Of a DNA stretch of 64,000 nucleotides, positions 58,001-64,000 are shown piece after piece. This stretch comes from Archangium violaceum. Its GTDB lineage: Bacteria > Myxococcota > Myxococcia > Myxococcales > Myxococcaceae. The stretch is from contig NZ_CP069396.1 in the NCBI RefSeq assembly GCF_016887565.1, positions 10,708,001-10,772,000 of the forward strand. The letters are read 5' to 3'. The notes beneath the pieces were generated by a model. The model saw nothing but the letters and a program-made list of their open reading frames with translations, made no database searches and had not been told where the DNA came from. Position 1 is the first letter of the stretch. Every line of letters begins with the position of its first letter. A program made the position numbers and the translations under genes.

Positions 58001-60201
58001 CCATCCACGTTCTCCTGGACGATGTTGTCGCTCGTGAAGTTCTCGATGTTCGGAGCTCCGCCGGAGAAGCCCGCCGGCTTGTCCAGGAAGAAGGTGTCGT
58101 CGCAGTCCTTGTCGTCGTTGAGATCGAACGGATCCCCCGCCGTGCTCTTGGCCTGGACGTCACTGCAACCCTGGGCGAACTCGCTGAAATAGAAGAAGCG
58201 GTAGAGGTGGCCCTCGTAAGGCTGACCGCGGCGCGGGATGAAGCGGGGCACGTACACGGACGACTGCATGCCGCCCGCCTGCACGCTGGAAATGTTGGCC
58301 GAGGCGAACGCGGTGGACAGCTGCTTCAGGTCACCGAGCGCGTCGGTGATGTGCGTGCGCAGCTCATCGGGCTTCTTGGCGGTGTAGAACTTGCCCTTGC
58401 CGGCCATGGCGATGCTCTGGAGCATGGGGCTCGAGTCACCGTAGCCGATGGTGTACGTGCGCATCGACTGCGTGCCCGGCATGTCGTCGCGCAGGTCCAT
58501 GTTGGCCATGAAGAAGGCGACGTCGTCCATGAAGTTCTTGTTGCCCTTGCCCAGACCCGTCGGCCAGTTCCACGCGTTGTAGTCGCAGTCCTCCTTGGTG
58601 GCCTTGGTGCCGGTCGCGGGGTTGATGAACTGGTCGCAGTAGTTCACGCCACCCACGTTCCCGTTGTTCTCGGGATCGACCGGGTTGAACGTGAGCGGGG
58701 TGCCGTCCGGATGCTTGACGCCCTTGGCGATCAGCAGCTCCATCATCTTGGTGATGGGCACCGAGTTGTCGTAGAGCGGAGCGCCGTCCGCCAGCACGAT
58801 GACGGAGTTGACCTGGCAGCTGAAGCACACGGACTTGCGGCCGTCCCACGGCGTCTCCCACGTCTGCACGCCCTTGACCCACTCATCGCTCTGAGTGGCC
58901 CAGAACTTACCCTCCGTCATGCCCGTGTAGACGGTGTCATCGTACGTGCCGCCGTTGCAGCAGCCCGGCCAGCCCCAGCCCGGGTTGAGCGGCTGCTTGA
59001 ACCAGTTGAGCCACTTGTCGTCCTGGCGCTGCGAGGAGAAGTAGGCGCCCAGGCCGAACAGGGCCTCGCCGATGGAGCGCTCGTTGTTGCGGAAGATCGC
59101 CTGGTTGACGGCGGCCTTCAGCTTGGGCCGGTCGAGCTGGTCCTCGTTGATGACGGGGAAGGACTGATCGCAGCTGGGCCGCAGCGGCTCGAGGAACTGG
59201 GGCGGGTCATACCAACCATTGTTCGGACCGAAGGTGGCCACGCCCATGCGCACGTTGGGCGCGCCGGAGATGACATCCTTCAGCACCTTGCGCGCCACCA
59301 CGAACTTGGGCGGACGCACGTTGAGCACGCGGCCACTGAGGACCCACTTGCGGTACGCCTCACGCGGAAGCGGCGGCTCGTCGAACGCACGCTCGGGGCC
59401 GTTGTAGCCGTAGGGCGACCACTCCGTCGGGTGCGTCACGAGCGGGCCACGCCACCAGCCCTTCGTGGACAGACACGACACGCACTCGTTCAGGATGGCG
59501 GGCTTGTAGTAGTACTCGTTCTTCCAGTTCAGCGCGCTCCAGCAGGCCGACAGCGCGTCCCCGGTGCCGTCCGTCCCGCGGTTGTCGAAGTGCATCGAGG
59601 CGGGGGACTCATTCACCACCATCGACACGCGACGGCCACGGGACTGGTAGAACAGGTTCGGGTTGAAGAACTGGGGCGAGGTGGTGCTGAAATCGGCATC
59701 CGCGTCGTAGGGGATGGAGCCGTTGAGCAGCGGATCCGAGCTGTTCTTGTCGAACCAGCTCATCGCCGAGACCAGCCCCGAATCCGTGCAGCCCAGGCCG
59801 ACGTTGAGACCGGCGAAGCCATCGGCTCCGATCTCATCGGACCTGTCCACACCGGGAGGGGTCGGCACGGCGCCCGCGTCTCCGTTGACCTCGGGCAGGA
59901 AGTCCACGAAGTCCTGCATCGAGTCGTTGTTGCCGAGCAGGAAGATGGCGCTGGGCGGGCTGGAGGGGATTTCGAAGAAGTCCTTGTCGCCTCCCACCGC
60001 GGGGCTCATCATGGAATCGCCCATGGAAGCGCCGCCCGTACAGCAGGCGGCCAGCTCCGGCAGCGGCACGCTGCCCGAGCGGCTCTCCAGGGCCAGGAAT
60101 CCCACGCCCCCCGCCACCACCACTCCTGCGGCCAGTCCCAGCCGGCGGCCCCAGGGCCGCTGCAGGGTGCGTCGTATGGTGTCGAAGTCGATGCGCATCA
60201 T
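55078..60201 (-). CDS. pilY1: PilY1-like type IV pilus tip adhesin
   Basis: A 1707-residue exported protein, last gene of a minor pilin operon. The N-terminal hydrophobic segment (LGLAAGVVVAGGVGFLAL) acts as signal or anchor. A VWA-like domain follows, with an atypical MIDAS start (FLLGNNDSMQDF) and ANV-RMGVATFG. Ca2+-loop-like acidic stretches occur (LNDDKDCDDTFF, KNNDGKYTDADNPP), and the C-terminal half is a PilY1-type beta-propeller (RIALVGSNGGMLHAIHVG, EYFVDGTPMVRDIWADG). PilY1 and minor pilins prime assembly and cap type IVa pili, giving adhesion and twitching. Many Cys suggest disulfides. The start ATG 60201 lies 9 bp after the pilX stop. Confidence 0.88.
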   Translation of the reverse strand: MMRIDFDTIRRTLQRPWGRRLGLAAGVVVAGGVGFLALESRSGSVPLPELAACCTGGASMGDSMMSPAVGGDKDFFEIPSSPPSAIFLLGNNDSMQDFVDFLPEVNGDAGAVPTPPGVDRSDEIGADGFAGLNVGLGCTDSGLVSAMSWFDKNSSDPLLNGSIPYDADADFSTTSPQFFNPNLFYQSRGRRVSMVVNESPASMHFDNRGTDGTGDALSACWSALNWKNEYYYKPAILNECVSCLSTKGWWRGPLVTHPTEWSPYGYNGPERAFDEPPLPREAYRKWVLSGRVLNVRPPKFVVARKVLKDVISGAPNVRMGVATFGPNNGWYDPPQFLEPLRPSCDQSFPVINEDQLDRPKLKAAVNQAIFRNNERSIGEALFGLGAYFSSQRQDDKWLNWFKQPLNPGWGWPGCCNGGTYDDTVYTGMTEGKFWATQSDEWVKGVQTWETPWDGRKSVCFSCQVNSVIVLADGAPLYDNSVPITKMMELLIAKGVKHPDGTPLTFNPVDPENNGNVGGVNYCDQFINPATGTKATKEDCDYNAWNWPTGLGKGNKNFMDDVAFFMANMDLRDDMPGTQSMRTYTIGYGDSSPMLQSIAMAGKGKFYTAKKPDELRTHITDALGDLKQLSTAFASANISSVQAGGMQSSVYVPRFIPRRGQPYEGHLYRFFYFSEFAQGCSDVQAKSTAGDPFDLNDDKDCDDTFFLDKPAGFSGGAPNIENFTSDNIVQENVDGTWVKVRTASVNSDGKLEGGTPAQPFWDFGETVGNRSAHESCNRNDPLNPTSGRCIFTLVDKNNDGKYTDADNPPVAFEVSNVDQLKKTLLSGGDSFCVTLFAKQNKGAWNGTEADQKYCATQLIRYVRGMNVFELKSNLTQIEVTETCLDGSGDTCKSFKTERPCADNPAKSCKLADIFHSTPVTVEPPAEPFLCSLGLSGQCVSTLYEDFSTSVTNDPLCATSGAKPCYRPTPMSPERSATVKYGAYDEFREKYAKRERIALVGSNGGMLHAIHVGTALNKEKTSALDDVYDIGTGQEMWAFIPPDLLPKLGLLVNGHEYFVDGTPMVRDIWADGLAGAKDGVKQTDEFRTLAVITERGGGQRYVGLDVTDPREMLKVDGKPFRWMFPNACDPVSSTMGQSWSNFAPKPAPIGPVRLEATSGPTPNTSRGWEERWVAVLNGGYSPDLSRGRGVYMVDAWSGETLWSAEAHPTNSGTTSAYQQVLNHMQPVVASASLVDIGKAENVQYDLDGFFDTMVVGDMGGQAWTFRFWEPGKVGGSGQVTNWFGSRSLEMARDDGSSNGPRNAYQKAPIFHVASNVLQPETGWLRSFVGTGDRQHMRTTPGADCGPDDLLACIRLKCDVRAEFSADINGRRRTSTLQYSGGQLVTNDEKWNGAVATTCGSSKMELTDLTISCPDSSIGSSTYAVTTKTESSCTKSSGMWTCTKANLNTSTHGDLKLAAADNALVVGNRYFGFHAYGGAARKFNSEATAVSFDSLRVTDTPGFDCGAGNVCSLVDVTVPDSAYQTYTDAKGDTHRYLPAAELLKSSTKRGLTEGPGWFVRYNGLQERTAAGSTVLAGVVFWPSFAPSAGVGAAACSLSGIGDMSYSWQADVITGLPDQSEGFRVTDDTGKLLGFMPNKGRGTSAPPTEAPPIISLSKSGGIRYEVAVTNPGDAPRTEKLRDQKNVTPDVYWLEVPRNLHECRHENSENCD

Positions 60202-60210
60202 GAATGGCTC

Positions 60211-60738
60211 CTAGAGACCGAACCGCACAACGAACTCCACTTCGGTCCCACGACCGTTTTCGTCCAGGCAGTGTACGGTAATTTTATGCGGAACACCGCC
60301 AAACGTGGTTTTCCCGACGGTATTCGTCAAATCCCTCAGCGCCCGCCGGTCACCGCCCGCCTTCGATTGGACGGCGGTGATACCGCTCACACCGGTCACT
60401 GACACCTGCCCGATGTGGCCACTGCGCGCACAATGTGTACCTTCCTGCCCCGGGGGGCAGTTCTTGTAGGCCTCCAGCGCGCTGAGGTCCGAGTTGAGGT
60501 CCACGTTCACCGGCTTGAGCTCCACGGGCTTGCCATCGAGGAGGCTGAAGCGGGAGAGCATGTACTGGCGGCCCGCGTCCGCGCACGCGAGCAGCTCGTC
60601 ACCGGTGCGCTCGTTGCGGGCCGCGCCCAGCTCGCTGTGGGAGAACGTCACCGCGGCGGCCGCCAGCAAGCTGATGACCGCCAGCAGCACCACCACCAGC
60701 AGCAGAACGGAGCCGCGTCTGTCGAGGCGTCTCATCAT
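60211..60738 (-). CDS. pilX: PilX-like minor pilin
   Basis: A 175-residue minor pilin. The N-terminus MMRRLDRRGSVLLLVVVLLA is the PilX-type class III signal: a short basic leader, Gly, then a hydrophobic helix lacking the usual Phe at +1. The C-terminal part has two Cys (NCPPG and THCARS) that may pair, plus VHCLDENG. AGGAGG lies seven bases before ATG 60738. It is placed between pilW and pilY1, the normal PilX position. Confidence 0.8.
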   Translation of the reverse strand: MMRRLDRRGSVLLLVVVLLAVISLLAAAAVTFSHSELGAARNERTGDELLACADAGRQYMLSRFSLLDGKPVELKPVNVDLNSDLSALEAYKNCPPGQEGTHCARSGHIGQVSVTGVSGITAVQSKAGGDRRALRDLTNTVGKTTFGGVPHKITVHCLDENGRGTEVEFVVRFGL

Positions 60739-60749
60739 GTCGAATCCTC

Positions 60750-61850
60750 CTAGCCACCAGCGCAATTGAAATCGTCCTCGGGGAGCACGCCCTTACAGGC
60801 GTTCGTGGCCGAGTCCAGTGAATAGACCGGGATGGGCATCTCCGAGGAGCGCATGTTACGCACCTGGACGGACATCTCGGAGAGGATGCGCCGGAAACCA
60901 TAGGGCGCATCCAGCTCGGGCCGGTCCGCGAAGGCGGGAATCTTGTTCATGACACCGGGGGCGATGCCCGAGTCACGGGTGCTGGTGCGCGCCACCAGGG
61001 CCACACGCACGGCGCGGATGTTGGCCGGGCTCCCCGGGTCCAGCGGCTCGTTGTAGGGGGGGTAGAAGGGATTGGGCGGATTGGCGGCGGGGTTCAGAGT
61101 CAAGATCGTGCCGTCGGCGCTCAAGAAGGTGAGGCGCATCGCCTCGATGTCCTCGGCCACCGGCTCGCCGAACGCGTCCGGGTCCTTCTCATCCAGCCCA
61201 TGCCGACGGAACAGGTAGGGCCGGCTCGGCGTGCCCGGACGGCCATCATCGTCGATGAGCTGGATGGAGTAGTCGTAGACGTCGATCTTGAAGACGTTGA
61301 TGGCCAGCCCACCCGAACCCGCACCGAAGCAGAAATGGTTGAAGTCATTGAGGGTGGGGAAGGCGCCGGTCCCCGGCTCGAGCTGCACCATCATGGCGCC
61401 CTTGGCCGCGGGCACGCTGAGCCGCGCATAGGTCACGGCGAGCGCACCCGGACACACCACCTGGAGGATCTGCCCCTTGCGCAGCGCCGTGGGCAGCCCG
61501 CTGGTCAGGGTGATGTTCGTGCTCGACAGGCTGGCGGCGACCGCGTTGAAGGCCGGGTCGCGCATGCGGAAGACGAGCCGGTCCGAGCGGTTGCGGGTCG
61601 CGTCGTCGCGCCAGCCGGCCGGGAAGTCGAAGGCCAGGTGCGGCTCGATGCCGTAGCCGGCCATGCGCAGGTTGCGCACCACCATCTGGTGGGTCTGCCG
61701 CAACGAGGCCTGACCGCCGCGGATGCCCGCCTGCGTGTAGAAGGACTGGGTGTAGCCGATGAAGGCGGCGGAGACCGCGAGCACCGTGACGAACGTCACG
61801 GCGGTGCCCACCAGCAACTCGATGATCGTGAAACCGCGCTGCCGCCGCAT
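60750..61850 (-). CDS. pilW: PilW-like minor pilin
   Basis: A 366-residue minor pilin with the prepilin signal RQRGFTIIELLVGTAVTFVT (cleavage before Phe, Glu at +5). The periplasmic domain includes RNLRMAGYGIEPH, typical of PilW/ComGF-type proteins. GGGAGG precedes ATG 61850, which overlaps the pilV stop by one base (TGATG). It probably contributes to the pilus-priming complex. Confidence 0.84.
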   Translation of the reverse strand: MRRQRGFTIIELLVGTAVTFVTVLAVSAAFIGYTQSFYTQAGIRGGQASLRQTHQMVVRNLRMAGYGIEPHLAFDFPAGWRDDATRNRSDRLVFRMRDPAFNAVAASLSSTNITLTSGLPTALRKGQILQVVCPGALAVTYARLSVPAAKGAMMVQLEPGTGAFPTLNDFNHFCFGAGSGGLAINVFKIDVYDYSIQLIDDDGRPGTPSRPYLFRRHGLDEKDPDAFGEPVAEDIEAMRLTFLSADGTILTLNPAANPPNPFYPPYNEPLDPGSPANIRAVRVALVARTSTRDSGIAPGVMNKIPAFADRPELDAPYGFRRILSEMSVQVRNMRSSEMPIPVYSLDSATNACKGVLPEDDFNCAGG

Positions 61851-62407
61851 CACACACCTCCCATCTGGATGCGCATCGCCTGCGTGGTGACGACACGCTG
61901 CTCGCCCGCCTCGGTGTACAGCACCTTCACCCAGATCTGCATGCGCCGCACTCCCAGGCGCACGTCCTGCAGACGGACGATGTAGAAGCGCGAGAACTTG
62001 GTCTCCACACCGCTTTCGTCGGTGAAGGAGGGCGTGCGCAGGCCGCCGAACTTCTCGGGGCCCAGCATCATGATGGTCTCCTCGCCGTGCATGCACTCCA
62101 GGTAGGTGTCGTAGTCGCCGGAGGTGGGATCGAGCAGCTTGTGGTCCTTGTCCAGCGGATCATCCGCGCACAGCGGGTCGGACGCGCCGAGCCGCTGGTC
62201 GGTGAAGTCCCAGAGTTGAATCTGCTCGGCCAGGTCATTGGCGATGTCGGTGGCCTGCATGAGCCGGCGTGCCTGGCCGGTGGCACTGCGCGCCTGCACG
62301 AGCGCGCCGAGCAGACCGACCAGGCCCACGAGGAACACCACCGCGGCGATCAGCGCTTCGATCGTCGTGAAACCATTACGTGCGTGGAAAGGAACTCGTC
62401 GCAGCAT
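61850..62407 (-). CDS. pilV: PilV-like minor pilin
   Basis: A 185-residue minor pilin: leader ending ARNG, then FTTIEALIAAVVFLVGLVGL with Glu at +5, followed by ANDLAEQIQLWDF. Two Cys pairs (PLCADD, LECMHG) are possible disulfides. The C-terminal strands RRMQIWVKVLY and QRVVTTQAMRIQM resemble PilV. It lies 11 bp downstream of the FimU/GspH-like gene. Confidence 0.83.
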   Translation of the reverse strand: MLRRVPFHARNGFTTIEALIAAVVFLVGLVGLLGALVQARSATGQARRLMQATDIANDLAEQIQLWDFTDQRLGASDPLCADDPLDKDHKLLDPTSGDYDTYLECMHGEETIMMLGPEKFGGLRTPSFTDESGVETKFSRFYIVRLQDVRLGVRRMQIWVKVLYTEAGEQRVVTTQAMRIQMGGV

Positions 62408-62418
62408 GGGAGTCACCT

Positions 62419-63225
62419 CTAGGGCGATACCGATTTCGTCGTGTGCGCGTTGGCCGAGAAGGTTCGCACGAGGCCGGTATTGGTGATGACGACGGCCTGG
62501 GCGTTCTCGACTCCGCCACCGCCCGTCGGCAGGAAGGTGATGGAACCGGCGCCAGCCGGCAGCCGATTGCCCTCGGCGTCGGCGAGCACCACCGAGCCAT
62601 CCGGCTCGAAGAAGACGACGCCGCGCAAGGGCTGGCCCACGCCGTCCCCCGTGCAGAAGGTGCACGCCACGTCGTTGGGGACGAAGCAGAAGGGCGGAGG
62701 GAAGGTGTCGGAGCCCGTGGTGGGGCCCTGGGCCAGGCCGATCTTCGCGTCCATCAGCGAGGTGCAGCCCGCGTGCGCCACCGAGCCGACGGCGCCCTTG
62801 AAACCATCCTTCAGCACGCGCACCGACGGGTTGAAGTGCCCCGAATCGAGCAGCGGGAAGTAGTCCTTGCCCGCGGGCGCCGGGGGCGTGCCGGGCTTCA
62901 GATCCTTCAGGCTGTTCCAGGGCGTGTCGTGCAGCACTTTCGCCAGGTTGGACCAGGAATCCACCACCACCCAGTACTCGATGGGGTTGCCCACCGCGTA
63001 CTTGTCCGCGTTGATGATCACCGCCACGCGCTGGTTGCGGCCATAGGCGTGGGAGCGCGCGCTCGAGAGCACCGCGGCGAACTCCAGCGCGCCTCCCGTC
63101 AACCGCGTACGCTGGGGGAGCACCTCCAGCGCGGCGTAGGAGAGCGCGGCGAGGATGCCCACAATGCCCAGGGCAGTCGCCATTTCCACCAGGGAGAAGC
63201 CGGCATTGCGACGGGTACGCTTCAT
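62419..63225 (-). CDS. fimU: FimU/GspH-like pseudopilin
   Basis: A 268-residue pseudopilin, first gene of the minor pilin operon. The class III signal is RRNAGFSLVEMATALGIVGI (cleavage before Phe, Glu at +5). The FimT/GspH-type pattern LTGGALEFAAVLSSARSHAY follows the helix, and the C-terminal half includes VVFFEPDGSVVLADAEGN. Several Cys (CTS, FCFVP, CTFCTG) are present. It is longer than most FimU proteins. It is divergent from prmA across 256 bp. Confidence 0.83.
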   Translation of the reverse strand: MKRTRRNAGFSLVEMATALGIVGILAALSYAALEVLPQRTRLTGGALEFAAVLSSARSHAYGRNQRVAVIINADKYAVGNPIEYWVVVDSWSNLAKVLHDTPWNSLKDLKPGTPPAPAGKDYFPLLDSGHFNPSVRVLKDGFKGAVGSVAHAGCTSLMDAKIGLAQGPTTGSDTFPPPFCFVPNDVACTFCTGDGVGQPLRGVVFFEPDGSVVLADAEGNRLPAGAGSITFLPTGGGGVENAQAVVITNTGLVRTFSANAHTTKSVSP

Positions 63226-63481
63226 AGGGAGTCCATCAGCAGGCGCCCCCGTGAGCCATCACCATCCTCGACCGGGCGCCCAGAAACGGGTCTGAATCCA
63301 ATTGACCTTCTACTGGTCCTCTGCGGGGCAGCTTACCGCAAATTCCGACGGTGGATCATCGCATCCTGGGCACCCCAGCGGGAGAGGCGACGGAGCGAGC
63401 ACTCGCCTTGGGAAATTTCTTTCCCCGCTGGAGCCATCCCGGCATCTTCCGGCAAGCAACGCCAGACGCGGGAAGGGCGCA

Positions 63482-64000
63482 ATGACGGGGACGTACCAGA
63501 CACTCACGGTGGATCTGCCGGAGACGGAGTCGGAGGCGGCGCAGGATCTGCTGCACGAGGCGGGGGCGATGGGACTGGAAGTGAGAGACCGGGAAGGTCC
63601 CACCATGCCAGGAGTGCGAGCGCCCGCGGTGGGCGAGTGCATCCTGGTCGCCTACTTCGAGGACGCGCAGACGGCGGAGGCGGCCCGGGCGGAGCTGGCC
63701 GAGGCCTTCCCCTCGGCGCGAATGCAGCTGGCCGAGGAGCAGCAACAGGACTGGAGCAACGCCTGGAAGGCGCACATCAAGTCCGTGCAGGTGGGCCGGC
63801 TGTGGGTGGGTCCACCCTGGGAAGCGCAGAACGCCCCCGCCGACAAGGTGCGACTCGTCATCGAGCCGAAGATGGCCTTCGGCACCGGCGACCACCCCAC
63901 CACCTCGCTGTGTCTGGGTGCGGTGGACGACTACATGGCCACCCATCCGGGTGCGAGTGTGCTGGATGTAGGGACGGGTACGGGCGTGCTGGCCATCGCC
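63482..64000 (+). CDS. prmA: Ribosomal protein L11 methyltransferase (5' part)
   Basis: The first 173 residues of PrmA; the gene runs off the window. The N-terminal domain (TYQTLTVDLPETESEAAQDL) and linker (QQDWSNAWKAHIKSVQVG) precede the SAM domain, with the PrmA hallmark FGTGDHPTTSLCL and the SAM motif VLDVGTGTGVLAIA at the edge. PrmA trimethylates ribosomal protein L11 in the cytoplasm. ATG 63482 fits the family's N-terminus; the remaining roughly 120 residues are not visible. Confidence 0.92.
   Translation, partial: MTGTYQTLTVDLPETESEAAQDLLHEAGAMGLEVRDREGPTMPGVRAPAVGECILVAYFEDAQTAEAARAELAEAFPSARMQLAEEQQQDWSNAWKAHIKSVQVGRLWVGPPWEAQNAPADKVRLVIEPKMAFGTGDHPTTSLCLGAVDDYMATHPGASVLDVGTGTGVLAIA

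Noticed and set aside
55027-60402. Very long open frame on the plus strand opposite pilY1
   Set aside because: High GC opens antisense frames. The product is His/Arg/Val-rich low-complexity with no domain, while the minus strand encodes a recognisable PilY1.
63421-63450. GG-N10-GC pair upstream of prmA
   Set aside because: Only the spacing fits; the -12 element is CGGC rather than TTGC, so it is not a credible sigma-54 promoter.

Overview
The window is a high-GC chromosomal segment that looks like a fruiting-body myxobacterium (Myxococcota, most likely suborder Cystobacterineae). The grounds are: long PAS/GAF and HAMP-less histidine kinases, a membrane Ser/Thr kinase, many lipoproteins and TPR proteins of unknown role, a DUF4388/degenerate J-domain protein, a MYXO-CTERM-like sorting segment, a minor-pilin/PilY1 operon, and sigma-54-type (-24/-12) promoter matches. 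The taxonomic call is an inference; there is no rRNA or tRNA gene here.

Layout. 1-9.5 kb: signalling genes (start of a response regulator with its histidine kinase and a coiled-coil lipoprotein, a multi-sensor PAS/GAF histidine kinase, a SUMF1-like protein, an RsbRD-like domain protein, a Ser/Thr kinase). 9.5-14 kb: a 1260-residue TPR/DUF3857/transglutaminase-like lipoprotein and a small secreted protein. 14.2-23.5 kb: a compact same-strand cluster of six genes that reads as an undescribed small-molecule (amino-acid/peptide) pathway: MFS exporter, ATP-grasp fused to a BesD/HalD-like Fe(II)/2OG oxygenase, membrane di-iron desaturase/hydroxylase, PurD-like ATP-grasp fused to an EctB-like aminotransferase, an ACT-less aspartokinase, and a third ATP-grasp ligase. 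23.5-31.3 kb (minus strand): a crotonase, a lipoprotein, and a complete SUF iron-sulfur operon (Rrf2 regulator-sufB-C-D-S-U-T) in which consecutive genes mostly overlap by four bases. 31.5-41.5 kb: lipoproteins, LuxR-type regulator, LivK-like binding protein, UspA, a Ser/Gly/Asp-repeat lipoprotein with a DUF4105 protein, and two TPR-type proteins. 41.5-47.8 kb: a 1965-residue OmpA/thrombospondin-type-3 protein behind a sigma-54-type promoter with upstream palindromes. 47.9-55 kb: metallophosphatase, cupin, HemW, coiled-coil protein, M16 protease. 55-63.2 kb (minus): a type IVa minor pilin operon (FimU/GspH-like, PilV, PilW, PilX, PilY1) with a clear terminator. The window ends inside prmA.

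How the pieces fit. In the biosynthetic cluster the aspartokinase would make aspartyl phosphate, housekeeping Asd would give aspartate semialdehyde, and the EctB-like domain would transaminate it to 2,4-diaminobutyrate. Three ATP-grasp modules could then form amide bonds, with oxygenase and desaturase tailoring and MFS export. No NRPS, PKS or EctC is present, so ectoine itself is not the expected product. Four copies of one 35-bp palindromic dispersed repeat lie between genes. No CRISPR array, insertion sequence or prophage was seen.
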